From positions 558,001-622,000 of the forward strand of contig NZ_PIPS01000001.1 in NCBI RefSeq assembly GCF_003987185.1: 64,000 nt of DNA. The letters are read 5' to 3'. The stretch is from Idiomarina aquatica. Lineage in GTDB: Bacteria; Pseudomonadota; Gammaproteobacteria; Enterobacterales; Alteromonadaceae. Below, piece after piece: positions 9,886-17,951 of this stretch (the first letter of the stretch is position 1; every line of letters begins with the position of its first letter). The position numbers and the translations under genes were made by a program. Below the pieces are notes generated by a model. That model searched no databases. It had not been told where the DNA came from and was given only the letters and a program-made list of their open reading frames with translations.

Positions 9886-10422
9886 ATGATCAAGCTAATT
9901 GGTGTTATTCCGACAGCGCGAGCGCGCTATGACGAGATGGGAAACGAGATAACGGCAGCGCAATATAATGATCTTAATTACTATGCGATCAGCCACGAAC
10001 GTATTAAGGGATTGTCAGAGGTTAGCCCAGACCGCCCTTTGCCTGCTTTTGCTTCAAACACCCACTATTATGCGTTCCCTGGCGAAGCCGAGGCTAAGCA
10101 GGCTTTGAACTACAACGAGGAGGATGAAACCTTTGACGTTGAGTTCATGCCTACGACTGAGCAATTTAAGCAGTCACGGCAGGAGCAGCTAGATAATGCT
10201 GTCGTTACAACACAATCCGGGAAGGAGTTCGATGCCGACGAAGCGAGCATGAGTCGCATGGTTAACGCGCTCACAGCTGCTTCTGATGAGCCGGATACCG
10301 TGATTATTCCGTGGTCATTGGCTAACGACGGAACAGGCGTTATGACCGATTGCACCAAGGCGGAAATTAAAGAGGCTCATCGGCTGGCGGTCGAGAATAT
10401 GGCGGCTATTTGGAGTGTTTAA
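9886..10422 (+). CDS. Phage protein with DUF4376-like C-terminus, probable tail fibre accessory
   Basis: A 178-residue protein following the fibre-like gene. Its C-terminal half (QEQLDNAVVTTQSGKEFDADEASMSRM, written here only as its key block: QLDNAVV, then GKEFDADE, then SMSRM) resembles DUF4376, a domain found in phage tail fibre-associated proteins. The N-terminal half contains a short stretch like small tail-associated proteins (YYAISHERIKGLSEV). It ends at a hairpin (10429-10457) that probably closes the late operon. A chaperone or fibre-assembly role is plausible from position but not shown. Confidence 0.55.
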   Translation: MIKLIGVIPTARARYDEMGNEITAAQYNDLNYYAISHERIKGLSEVSPDRPLPAFASNTHYYAFPGEAEAKQALNYNEEDETFDVEFMPTTEQFKQSRQEQLDNAVVTTQSGKEFDADEASMSRMVNALTAASDEPDTVIIPWSLANDGTGVMTDCTKAEIKEAHRLAVENMAAIWSV

Positions 10423-10428
10423 AGCAGG

Positions 10429-10457
10429 AAGCGATGAGCTATTAGCAGTCATCGCTT
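10429..10457. terminator. Convergent hairpin at end of phage late operon
   Basis: Arms AAGCGATGA (10429-10437) and TCATCGCTT (10449-10457) form a perfect 9-bp stem with an 11-base loop. It lies just after the + strand stop at 10422 and overlaps the stop codon of the convergent - strand gene. No clean T-run follows on the + strand, so termination strength is uncertain. Confidence 0.45.
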
Positions 10458-11072
10458 CAATGTTATTTTCTTGAGGCCTTCATAAATAATGCGAGTTCGG
10501 GTTATTGCGAATTGCAGATGAGTGTTGGCCTCGTCTATTTGAGCTTCTTTTATAGCTAACATTGCATCGGCGAAAAGAGAGTGTCGTTCTAGTTGGCCTC
10601 TTGCTTGTCTGAGGTCAATGTCAACAATACCTCTCAAGTTCTCCTGAAAACTACTGAAGTTTCTTACAAGCTTTTCGGCTTCCGCAAGATGATCTTCGTC
10701 CATTACGGATAAGCTCGACAATAGCTCATTGCACGCAGCGTCGCATAGCTGAGTGTTATTGAAGAGCCTATCAATAAGATCCTCATCAGGTTGACTAAGA
10801 CTCGCGAAGTCCGGCTGAACGGCTTCTAACAGGAGTTTGCACCTATAGGCACGTGGGATGGCATCTTTAGCTGTAGCAAGAGTTGATTGATAATGAGCCT
10901 GTTTCCGCCACGTATTTAAGCCCGCTATTGCCGTGACGGCTAAAACGACGGTAGCAAATGCTGATATAAAGCCATACCAATGTTCTGGGCTACTCTCCGA
11001 CAATGCAATAGCGCTACCTAACGCAAAAATTACGATAAGAGCTATTAATGTATACAAACCATCCTTATTCAT
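10449..11072 (-). CDS. Prophage accessory membrane protein, unknown function
   Basis: A 207-residue protein encoded against the tail genes, as accessory 'moron' genes of prophages often are. Two hydrophobic helices are visible near residues 7-25 and 34-55 (LYTLIALIVIFALGSAIAL and FISAFATVVLAVTAIAGL), followed by a cytoplasmic, mostly helical, acidic domain to the end (LEAVQPDFASL, EDHLAEAEKLVRNF). I recognise no catalytic motif. The DNA is clearly more AT-rich than the host genes to the right. A superinfection exclusion or host-modulating role is a guess from topology and position only. Confidence 0.6.
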   Translation of the reverse strand: MNKDGLYTLIALIVIFALGSAIALSESSPEHWYGFISAFATVVLAVTAIAGLNTWRKQAHYQSTLATAKDAIPRAYRCKLLLEAVQPDFASLSQPDEDLIDRLFNNTQLCDAACNELLSSLSVMDEDHLAEAEKLVRNFSSFQENLRGIVDIDLRQARGQLERHSLFADAMLAIKEAQIDEANTHLQFAITRTRIIYEGLKKITLKR

Positions 11073-11150
11073 GGCACTAACCTTTAATATTTTGGTGACT
11101 TATTATACGGTTTAGAAGGCTAGCCAATCTATTAATAAAGGGAGATTAAC

Positions 11151-11603
11151 ATGGGTCAATATTTGGAACACATAAGAAACTTAAACCTTCGTTCTGACGA
11201 CTTGCAGAAGACGCTTGATTTACTATTTGAGAGACTTTGTGAAACAAAAAACCAGCCTCAATTTTCAAAGGTTTTTAATAGTACCAGCATAACCAAGAAC
11301 AGCTCTAACGGGCAAAGTTTTTCCATCGAGTTTCTCGGGTTAGAGATATTACTATCCCCCTCTTTCACATTTAATTCAGAGAATACCCCTATACTCCGTT
11401 TAAAAGCCATTAAACGATTTAGTAGTAACGAGATTGAGCTTGGCGAATTTATCGCGGAGAAAACCTTTTTAGCCGACTTTTGTGGTCGTGAAGAAGGCGT
11501 TGGTATGCAAGACATAGACCTTACAGAGGCGGACGCTTTTTCAAATACCTATGAGCGTCTGAGCGAGTGTATCAGCTACCTAATGTATGAAGCTGCTCGG
11601 TAG
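11151..11603 (+). CDS. Hypothetical prophage-end protein
   Basis: A 150-residue soluble protein of unknown function. The start is supported by a good Shine-Dalgarno sequence (GGGAG, 7 bases before the ATG at 11151) and an extended -10-like TATTATAC about 50 bases upstream. Base composition is about 40% GC, much lower than the flanking host genes, consistent with acquisition. It is transcribed divergently from the membrane protein gene at 10449-11072, and together they form the last accessory block before the tRNA-Ser gene. No motif was recognised. Confidence 0.55.
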   Translation: MGQYLEHIRNLNLRSDDLQKTLDLLFERLCETKNQPQFSKVFNSTSITKNSSNGQSFSIEFLGLEILLSPSFTFNSENTPILRLKAIKRFSSNEIELGEFIAEKTFLADFCGREEGVGMQDIDLTEADAFSNTYERLSECISYLMYEAAR

Positions 11604-11690
11604 ACTGTTTCAGTTTTTTCGGCGCGGCGTTGCAAAATGCGCGACGGGCTACACGAATGCGCCCGCGAAATTACCCCAATATGAGGACAC

Positions 11691-11717
11691 AAAAAAACCG
11701 CCACGGGGGCGGTTTTT
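11691..11717 (-). terminator. Rho-independent terminator of tRNA-Ser
   Basis: Arms AAAAACCGCC (11693-11702) and GGCGGTTTTT (11708-11717) around a 5-base loop. Read on the - strand the stem is followed by a run of T (the A-run 11691-11697), placing a strong terminator about 8 bases past the tRNA-Ser 3' end. It could also act on + strand transcripts leaving the prophage. Confidence 0.75.
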
Positions 11718-11724
11718 GGAATCT

Positions 11725-11812
11725 TGGCGGAGAGAGAGGGATTCGAACCCTCGATACCTTTCGGTATACACACTTTCCAGGCGTGCTCCTTCAGCCACTC
11801 GGACACCTCTCC
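11725..11812 (-). tRNA. tRNA-Ser (anticodon GGA)
   Basis: An 88-base class II tRNA with encoded CCA. The acceptor GGAGAGG pairs with TCTCTCC (one G-U at the end), discriminator G, then CCA. The anticodon GGA (complement at 11776-11778) sits in the loop CTGGAAA. A long variable arm and the T-loop TTCGAAT are present. The 3' end points towards the prophage, the usual orientation when an integrase uses a tRNA 3' end as attachment site; no direct repeat can be tested here because the other prophage end is outside the window. Confidence 0.95.
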
Positions 11813-11824
11813 GGAACGGCCGCT

Positions 11825-11853
11825 ATACTAGGGGTTTTGGGCCGTTATATCAA
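11825..11853 (-). promoter_or_regulatory. Sigma-70 promoter of tRNA-Ser
   Basis: On the - strand TTGATA (11853-11848) and TAGTAT (11830-11825) are separated by 17 bases, close to the sigma-70 consensus, with the tRNA 5' end 13 bases after the -10. Confidence 0.7.
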
Positions 11854-11889
11854 GTGCTTTCAGATCATTCGCGTAAAACTTATGCAGAT

Positions 11890-13524
11890 TTACGCGACCT
11901 TGAAGCGATGTACGCGTTCGCTTAGGCGTTTTGCCAGTTCGTGCAGTTCGCGGCTGGCTTCGCTGACTTGCTCGGAGCCGGCGGCGGACTGTTCGGTGGC
12001 TTGCGTGATCTTGTGGAAGTTTTCGTTAATTTCATCGGCGACGGAGCTTTGCTCTTCCGCTGCGGTGGCTATCTGGGCGTTCATATCGGTCATGCGCTGT
12101 ACCGATTCATTAACCGTCTGCAGCGATTTGCCGGCGCGGCGTGCTTGTTCGACACTGTCGGCGGCTTGTTGCTGACCGCGGTCCATTACGGTGACGGCTT
12201 CGCCGGCGCTGCCTTTCATGGTTTCAATCAACGATTGAATACTGCGGGTCGATTCCTGCGTGCGGTTCGCCAGCGCGCGTACTTCGTCGGCAACCACCGA
12301 GAAGCCACGGCCGTGCTCTCCGGCGCGGGCGGCTTCGATGGCGGCGTTCAGTGCCAATAAGTTGGTCTGGTCGGCGATGCCTTCGATCACTTCCAACACT
12401 TTGGTAATTTCTTCGGTGTTGTCACTTAACTGGGTAATCACAACCGCGGCGTTTTCCACTTCGTGCGCCAGCGACTCAATCGAACGAATGGTCGATTCCA
12501 CTTCACGGCTGCCGGCCTGGGTTTCACGGTCGGTTTCATCAGCCAGTTGCGCGGCTTCATTGGTGTGGCGTGCTACTTCGCTGACCGTCTGCGACATCTG
12601 ATTAATCGCCGCGGCACCCTGGGTGGTTTCGTCCTGCTGGTTAATCACCAGTTCGGAGTTGTTGCGGGCCGTTTCCGACAGTTCATTTGACGAGCTGAGC
12701 AAGCGCTCCGACGACTCTGACACTTCTCTGACCAAGCGCTGCAACTGCTGAGCCATGCGATTTACCTGCGCCATCATCGAACCTTCGTACTTAGAGCGGG
12801 TCGACACCGTCAGGTCACCGTCGGCGATGCGCTCAAGGATCTCAACGGCGTCCTCAGGTTCACCACCAATAGTGTGGGTCAGCCGCTGCACGATAAAGAA
12901 ACTTACCGCGGCGCCGGCAACAATAGCCAACACTGTGACAATCCACATCAAGGTAGTAAAGCTGTTACTGCGCTCCAGCACCGAGTCTACCCCGTCAGCA
13001 ATGGCCGCTTCTTCATAATTAATAAAATCATTAATGCGATTCAGCCACTCCGCGTAGGCCGGTGATAAATCACTGAGCACATAGTCCTGCGCCTGTTGAC
13101 GCTGACCATTGGCGAGCAACCGTTCAACTTCGACGGTGGTGGCCAGCGCCTGCTGCTGGATTTCCTCAATACGTTCTATCAGCTGTTTCTCCTGGCTGTT
13201 GACGTATTTGGGATTAGAAAATATCTCCGCCATGCCGCGCTCAGCGTCAGCGTAGTCGGCTTTCAGGTCATCCACCAGCGCCCGAAACTCATCGCGCTGG
13301 CTCTCGCGTTCGGTCAGCACCAAATCACGCAGCGCAATGGCACGGTCGTGCACCGAACCGCGAAAATTAATCGCATAACGTTGTTTTTCACTGCCAACAT
13401 CGTTTACGCGCGTCAACGTCGTGTTTATCTCATCTACCTGGTACGTACCAATAATGGTGGTGGCCACTAACAGCAGGATAATAAAGGCAAAACCCGCGTA
13501 CAGTCGGTTGGCAATGGTCATCAA
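11890..13524 (-). CDS. Methyl-accepting chemotaxis protein, four-helix-bundle sensor
   Basis: A 544-residue transmembrane chemoreceptor that senses a periplasmic ligand and controls CheA through the cytoplasmic hairpin. The N-terminal helix (residues 8-27), a helical periplasmic domain of about 160 residues resembling the 4HB type, a second membrane helix near 190-212 ([24 protein letters not shown]), a HAMP domain, then the signalling domain with the conserved tip [26 protein letters not shown] near residue 385 (listed here as blocks [13 protein letters not shown] and RAGEHGRGF) are visible. No C-terminal NWETF-type methylation pentapeptide is present; it ends in RVHRFKVA. The ligand cannot be inferred. 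It is monocistronic, reading towards the tRNA-Ser. Confidence 0.93.
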   Translation of the reverse strand: MMTIANRLYAGFAFIILLLVATTIIGTYQVDEINTTLTRVNDVGSEKQRYAINFRGSVHDRAIALRDLVLTERESQRDEFRALVDDLKADYADAERGMAEIFSNPKYVNSQEKQLIERIEEIQQQALATTVEVERLLANGQRQQAQDYVLSDLSPAYAEWLNRINDFINYEEAAIADGVDSVLERSNSFTTLMWIVTVLAIVAGAAVSFFIVQRLTHTIGGEPEDAVEILERIADGDLTVSTRSKYEGSMMAQVNRMAQQLQRLVREVSESSERLLSSSNELSETARNNSELVINQQDETTQGAAAINQMSQTVSEVARHTNEAAQLADETDRETQAGSREVESTIRSIESLAHEVENAAVVITQLSDNTEEITKVLEVIEGIADQTNLLALNAAIEAARAGEHGRGFSVVADEVRALANRTQESTRSIQSLIETMKGSAGEAVTVMDRGQQQAADSVEQARRAGKSLQTVNESVQRMTDMNAQIATAAEEQSSVADEINENFHKITQATEQSAAGSEQVSEASRELHELAKRLSERVHRFKVA

Positions 13525-13601
13525 TAACTCCAGAACTTGATTGATTATTCTAAATTAACGAAGTGTTTTACCGAATTAGGTGCAGATTAGATCAAAAAAA
13601 G

Positions 13602-14654
13602 TTAAAAGAATTTGGTTTCCCCCACCGCCATCACCTGAAACTCCGACGGCGACAAGCCACTTTTTTCGCGGGCTGCCTCGATATCATCCAGCGTCTGCTG
13701 AATGCCCTCGGCGGCTAACTGAAACGCGCCCCAGTGCATGGTAACGCTTTGCCGGGCGCCGATATCGCGGTGGATAAGCGTAGCCTGATACGGGTCAACG
13801 TGCGGCATTTCCATAAACCAGCGCGGCAAATACGCACCAACCGGGTTTAACGCCAGATCGATCGGCCCAAAGCGTTCGCCAATGTCCTTAAACTGAAACT
13901 CGTTGTAGCCGGTGTCGCCGCCAAACCACAGCCGCCAGTCGCCGATGTCGATCACGTAGCTGGCCCACAGCGTTTCGAAGCGATCCCAAAGGCTGCGCCC
14001 GGACCAGTGCTGGCTGGGTGTGGAGTGCACGGCTAACGCGCCGTCACTGGCACTTTGCCACCAGTCCAGCTCGGTCACCCGCTCCGCCTCGATGCCCTGC
14101 TCTAAAAACCAGCCCTTAAGTTTCAGCGGCACATAGTAATGCACATCCGGCCCCAGCGCCTTAATGCTGGCCTCATCCAAATGGTCATAATGGTCATGGG
14201 AAATCACCACCGCATCCACTGGCGGCAACGCCTCCAGCGGCAACGGCAGCGGCGTTAACCGGGTCGGCCCGGCGAAGCTCACCGGCGACGCGCGGTCGCT
14301 GAAGATCGGGTCGGTCAGTACCGTCAGCCCCTGATATTGCAGCAAAAAGGTGGAATGCCCAATCCAGGTCACCTGACGCACGTCCGGGTCGGGCGCTTCA
14401 ATCGCGTCCATGTTGGGTTCGGCGGTCGGGATCAAATGCGCTTGCTCGGCCTGATCCTGCCAGTCGACGTCGCTGAACCAGCGCATGTACCAATAATCAA
14501 AAAAGCCGTTTTCTTTTTCGGCGTGTAAGTTCTTAAAACCACGTTCGGTGTGCCAGGGTTTAGTGGGTTGATAGCCCGGCGTCGAGCAACTGACGAGCAG
14601 TAAACTAACGACAACCCAACAACCAGCGAAAAAGCCGTAACTGACTCGGGACAT
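13602..14654 (-). CDS. MBL-fold metallo-hydrolase lipoprotein (NAPE-PLD/UlaG-like)
   Basis: A 350-residue metallo-beta-lactamase-fold hydrolase with a lipoprotein signal: hydrophobic segment to residue 22 and lipobox LVSC with Cys23, so it is likely membrane-anchored outside the cytoplasm. The metal-binding motif HDHYDH lies at 153-158, preceded by WIGHSTFLLQ and LTDPIFSDRASP. These features are typical of the group related to N-acyl phosphatidylethanolamine phospholipase D and UlaG. Later conserved pieces are WFGGDTGYN and a Met-His-Trp-Gly near the end (VTMHWGAF). It starts inside the end of the glutamine amidotransferase gene (50-base overlap), so it is probably co-expressed with it. Substrate unknown; phospholipid or lactone hydrolysis is possible from family. 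Confidence 0.85.
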   Translation of the reverse strand: MSRVSYGFFAGCWVVVSLLLVSCSTPGYQPTKPWHTERGFKNLHAEKENGFFDYWYMRWFSDVDWQDQAEQAHLIPTAEPNMDAIEAPDPDVRQVTWIGHSTFLLQYQGLTVLTDPIFSDRASPVSFAGPTRLTPLPLPLEALPPVDAVVISHDHYDHLDEASIKALGPDVHYYVPLKLKGWFLEQGIEAERVTELDWWQSASDGALAVHSTPSQHWSGRSLWDRFETLWASYVIDIGDWRLWFGGDTGYNEFQFKDIGERFGPIDLALNPVGAYLPRWFMEMPHVDPYQATLIHRDIGARQSVTMHWGAFQLAAEGIQQTLDDIEAAREKSGLSPSEFQVMAVGETKFF

Positions 14655-15267
14655 AAAACAAATACTCCGGATGCCACTGAACTCCGATTACGTCACGTTG
14701 CTTATGCTCGGACGCCTGAATAAAACCGTCGAGATCCCAGCCGACGGCGGTCATGCCTTCGCCGGTTTTGCTGACAATCTGCGAATGCAGGCTGTTAACC
14801 CGTAACCTTGGCTTGCGACAAATGGCCGCCAGCCGCGCGTCATCGGCCAGCCGCACCTGTTTGGTGGGTAACAGCCCCGGACGGTTATAGGTCAATTTAC
14901 GTAACTGGCGGATATTTTGGTTCAATGCGCCGCCTAACACCACATTGATCAACTGCGAACCACGGCAGATGCCGAGCAGCGGTTTGTGTTCGGCCAGCGC
15001 CCAGTTAATCCAGCGTATCTCCAGCTCATCGCGCTCGGGGTCGTATTCACCGTCGTGCTCCGGCGGCTGGTCGTAATGGGAGGGACTGATGTCATCACCG
15101 CCGCCAATGATCACGGCATCAATGTCATCACTCGGGCTAAGACTATGGCGCACACTCACGCGCAGCGGTTGCGCGCCCAGTAGCCGCAAGGCCAACCAGG
15201 TGCACCACCAGGACGGCGACCAGCGCCGGGCGTTACCGGTTACCACCACCCGCGGTCGGTCAGCCAT
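14605..15267 (-). CDS. Class I glutamine amidotransferase / gamma-glutamyl-GABA hydrolase-like (peptidase C26)
   Basis: A 220-residue class I glutamine amidotransferase-like protein. The nucleophile elbow GICRGSQ places the catalytic Cys at residue 101; the C-terminal His-Glu is in GVQWHPEY. An oxyanion region IIGGGDDI is at 53-60. The relation to PuuD-type gamma-glutamyl hydrolases is clear. A good ribosome site (GGAGG, 8 bases upstream) supports the ATG at 15267, 28 bases inside the end of the amidoligase gene. Amidoligase and class I amidotransferase genes are a known pair, so it may release ammonia for, or hydrolyse the product of, the neighbouring enzyme. This coupling is inference from context. 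Confidence 0.85.
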   Translation of the reverse strand: MADRPRVVVTGNARRWSPSWWCTWLALRLLGAQPLRVSVRHSLSPSDDIDAVIIGGGDDISPSHYDQPPEHDGEYDPERDELEIRWINWALAEHKPLLGICRGSQLINVVLGGALNQNIRQLRKLTYNRPGLLPTKQVRLADDARLAAICRKPRLRVNSLHSQIVSKTGEGMTAVGWDLDGFIQASEHKQRDVIGVQWHPEYLFYVPSQLRLFRWLLGCR

Positions 15268-16241
15268 GCCTGCATCCTCCGCTTCCAGTCGGTTTCGGCC
15301 ACCCCCATCAGCGGCCGGCTCAACGCCAAAAATTCATCGCGCCAATAAGCCAGCGCGCGTTCATCGTTGGCCAGTTGCTCAATCACCCACCAGCCTTTCC
15401 AGGAATCCGTCAGATTCCAGTCCGGCTGCTCGATATGGCAGTTCGGCAAGCGGTAATGAAAGGTCGGCCGGGAGTTGATTTTGTCGTCACCGACCACCTC
15501 AAACACGCGGTCCGGATCGATGTGCGCAAACAGCGGCAACATATCCAGTGCGCGGTTTCGTGAGGCGTTATGCTCCAGATAATCACTGATCAGCAGCGGC
15601 ATGGTTACCGACTCATGTGCCATCAGCAAACGCAGGTAACGCTCCGGATACTTATCAATGTAAGGACTCACTTTGCGGGTGGTATCCACCTGCAGGGCAT
15701 CAAACAGCCACCACTGCAACAGTCCGTAGGCCTGCAAATAGCGATGGATAACCTCAGGTTCAATATGCCCGTCGTCGTTCATCGGCACTGAGGCGTTTAC
15801 GTGCACGCCATAAGCGGCAATCCAGCTCTCATCGGTACCGCGCGCGCCGGCCTGGCGCAAGGCGTCCACCAACGGCGGCAGATGTTCACACTGGCTCAGC
15901 GTTAACGGCGGACACACCACCTCCAGCGGCACCACTTTCTCCGCCAGTTGCTGCAAGTCCTGCAACCAGGCTTTTTCGCCGCTTTCGCTTTGCTCTTTTG
16001 CCAGTTTTTTCAGGTAGCTCCAGTCCAGCTCAATCTGAAATTCACCAAGCTCGGAATGGGTGATGGTGCGTTCGGCCAGCGATACGCGTTGGATTTGACC
16101 CTGCAACTGCTGTTGCAGGGTATCAAGTGTGCTTTGCACCGACAGCCCGGAAAATTCCAGTTCAAAGCCGACGGTGCACTCGCGTGATAGCGGTAGAAAC
16201 GTGCTTTCAGTATTACTGATCGCCCTCTCCTTCAAAGTCAA
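15240..16241 (-). CDS. Putative amidoligase enzyme (start uncertain)
   Basis: A protein of about 333 residues related to the amidoligase family, glutamine-synthetase-fold enzymes predicted to form amide bonds. The signature is TVGFELEFSGL near the N-terminus, then IELDWSYLK, EVVCPPLTLSQCEHLPPLV, a WIAAYGVHVNAS stretch, and FHYRLPN near residue 265. It is followed by the glutamine amidotransferase and preceded by the M28 peptidase gene. The start is unclear: the farthest ATG (16331) overlaps the peptidase gene by 119 bases, and the strong AAGGAG at the peptidase stop has only ATC at the right distance. I chose TTG at 16241, which has GGTGA 8 bases upstream. Substrates are unknown. Confidence 0.78.
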   Translation of the reverse strand: MTLKERAISNTESTFLPLSRECTVGFELEFSGLSVQSTLDTLQQQLQGQIQRVSLAERTITHSELGEFQIELDWSYLKKLAKEQSESGEKAWLQDLQQLAEKVVPLEVVCPPLTLSQCEHLPPLVDALRQAGARGTDESWIAAYGVHVNASVPMNDDGHIEPEVIHRYLQAYGLLQWWLFDALQVDTTRKVSPYIDKYPERYLRLLMAHESVTMPLLISDYLEHNASRNRALDMLPLFAHIDPDRVFEVVGDDKINSRPTFHYRLPNCHIEQPDWNLTDSWKGWWVIEQLANDERALAYWRDEFLALSRPLMGVAETDWKRRMQAWLTDRGWW

Positions 16242-17613
16242 TCGAGAACTCACCGGCGGGTCCCGGGAACACCACCGGACTCTCAAAACCGTCCTTGCTG
16301 ACGCTGGCCACTCCGAAAATGTAATTATCAATCACCACATTCTCCAGCGTAAACTCATTCACGTCTCCGACAAAGCGGCTCCACTGCCACTGCGGCTCCG
16401 AGGTCAGACGCCAGTAAATCTTGTAACCGGCCAGATTGTCCTGTCCGCGCACGTCGTCCCACTTCAGTGTGGTCGATGGCTGTACGGCGCCCTCGATATC
16501 CACATTCTGCGGTGGCTCCGGCGCCCAGGCCATGCCCGCCAGCGATACCGCATTTAAGGCAGTCAGCTTGGCGGCGTAATCAAAATCAACGCCGTCGATG
16601 GTGTCACCGTACTTAATGCCGTTCTCGGTACGTAAGTCCTGGTGCTGACGGTAGTAATTTTCGTTCGTCTCCATAATACGCACACCGGGATAGCCCAGAT
16701 CATTAAACGGGCGATGGTGCCCACCACGGCCAAAACGGTCGAGGCGATAAACAATCATGGTGTCCAGGTTCGGAATGTAGCGATCCGCCATTAAATCGAT
16801 GTAACGGGCCACATTACGCGACGGTGAATCAACTTCACCGCCGTAAAAGCGACGCATCGTCGCTTCACGATCGGTTTCATCCATCCGCGTACCTTCGGCA
16901 AAAATCCGTGCGGTGGTGTTGTTGATCACCCCGTTAATGCCCTCGATGTTGCCGATCATGTCGTTGTTCAGCACAGCGTGAATACGCCACTTCTGCTGTT
17001 TGGCTTTCTCGGCCAGGATCTTACCGCCGAACAGGCCCTGCTCTTCGCCGGCTAACGCCGCGTAAACGATAGAGCCGTCAAATTCGTACTGCGACAGAAC
17101 CCGAGCCGCTTCCAGCGTGCCGGCCACGCCCGAGGCGTTGTCGTTAGCACCCGGAGCGTCGGAGGTGTAATCCATCACGTCACTGACGCGCGAATCAATG
17201 TCACCGGACATCAACACGTAACGACCCGGGTCGGTCTTGCCGCGCTGAATAGCAATGACGCTTTTCACTTCGGTAGCTTCGGGGATGCGCGTTTCGCCTT
17301 CGATGATGTCACTGACGTACATCACTTCCAGACAGCCACCGCAGTCGGCGGAAATGCGCTTAAACTCTTCGTAAATCCAACGCCGTGCCGCGCCAATGCC
17401 GCGGGTGTCGGATTCGGTTTCAGAAAGGGTATGGCGGGTACCAAAAGACACCAGCTTTTCGATGTCCTTCTCGATGCGGTCGGCCTGCACCGCCGCCGCG
17501 ATATCATGGAGTTTTTGTTGGTCTTTATAGGTCAGCGCGTCCTGCGCCGATGCCGTCAACGGCAGGCTTAACGACAAGCTCGCCGCAATAGCCAGGTTCT
17601 TTAAATAACGCAT
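16213..17613 (-). CDS. Secreted M28 family zinc metallopeptidase with fibronectin type III-like C-terminus
   Basis: A 466-residue exported protein: signal peptide to about residue 23 (LPLTASAQ), M28 catalytic domain, and a C-terminal fibronectin III-like domain from about 365 (APEPPQNVDIEGAV, LAGYKIYWRL). Metal-site blocks seen: GANDNASG (Asp158, bridging), AGEEQG (Glu190/191), NNDMIGN (Asp218) and GRGGHHRPF. The first ligand, His in most M28 enzymes (as in HYDS), is Asp138 in SGDIDSR. Likely an aminopeptidase or carboxypeptidase acting in the periplasm or outside. It is the first gene of the amidoligase set; AAGG lies about 9 bases before the ATG. Specificity unknown. Confidence 0.87.
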   Translation of the reverse strand: MRYLKNLAIAASLSLSLPLTASAQDALTYKDQQKLHDIAAAVQADRIEKDIEKLVSFGTRHTLSETESDTRGIGAARRWIYEEFKRISADCGGCLEVMYVSDIIEGETRIPEATEVKSVIAIQRGKTDPGRYVLMSGDIDSRVSDVMDYTSDAPGANDNASGVAGTLEAARVLSQYEFDGSIVYAALAGEEQGLFGGKILAEKAKQQKWRIHAVLNNDMIGNIEGINGVINNTTARIFAEGTRMDETDREATMRRFYGGEVDSPSRNVARYIDLMADRYIPNLDTMIVYRLDRFGRGGHHRPFNDLGYPGVRIMETNENYYRQHQDLRTENGIKYGDTIDGVDFDYAAKLTALNAVSLAGMAWAPEPPQNVDIEGAVQPSTTLKWDDVRGQDNLAGYKIYWRLTSEPQWQWSRFVGDVNEFTLENVVIDNYIFGVASVSKDGFESPVVFPGPAGEFSIDFEGEGDQ

Positions 17614-17951
17614 AATTAACTGCCTTTTCTCTTATACAAGGTGCAATCGATTATGCGTAGCTTAAGCCCGCGGCGCAAGTTACCTCATCGCAGTAGCTTG
17701 CGCCTTAGGCGCAAGCCATAACTTGACTTTTGTTAACAACTGTATGAAGTTTAAGTAATCCAGATGAAATATGACGTCAGTCGACGTAAATAATCAGCAA
17801 GTCCAGACCCCAACGCACACAAGGCTTGTCGCGAAAAATCTGTTTTTAAACGTTCTAATTACTAGAATATTACAGTTGATTTAATCGAAAACAGGTGTAG
17901 CGTTTATTCAAGTATTCATCGTTTACCAGTACAAACTTGGAAGCCAACACT
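17614..17951. other. Divergent intergenic region with one short palindrome
   Basis: This 338-base gap separates the divergent M28 peptidase and chemoreceptor genes and must hold both promoters, which I could not assign with confidence. It contains one perfect short palindrome at 17696-17716 (arms GCTTGCGCC and GGCGCAAGC around TTA), a member of the palindrome family seen elsewhere in the window. No coding sequence or RNA gene was seen. Confidence 0.5.
17696..17716. repeat. Short GCGCC/GGCGC palindrome
   Basis: Perfect 9-bp inverted repeat with a 3-base loop. Related elements lie at 34995-35013, 36669-36687 and 52198-52216. Confidence 0.7.

Noticed and set aside
1..11603. Gene transfer agent instead of prophage
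   Set aside because: The order of distal tail, hub, peptidase and large tip proteins is similar, but the collagen-like J protein, fibre gene and accessory genes fit a siphovirus prophage better. The head genes are not in the window, so this is not final.
10449..11603. Toxin-antitoxin pair
   Set aside because: The two genes are divergent, larger than usual, and neither has a recognisable toxin or DNA-binding motif.
11587..12175. Open frames across the tRNA-Ser gene
   Set aside because: The apparent protein is a translation of the tRNA and its terminator, a common false gene.
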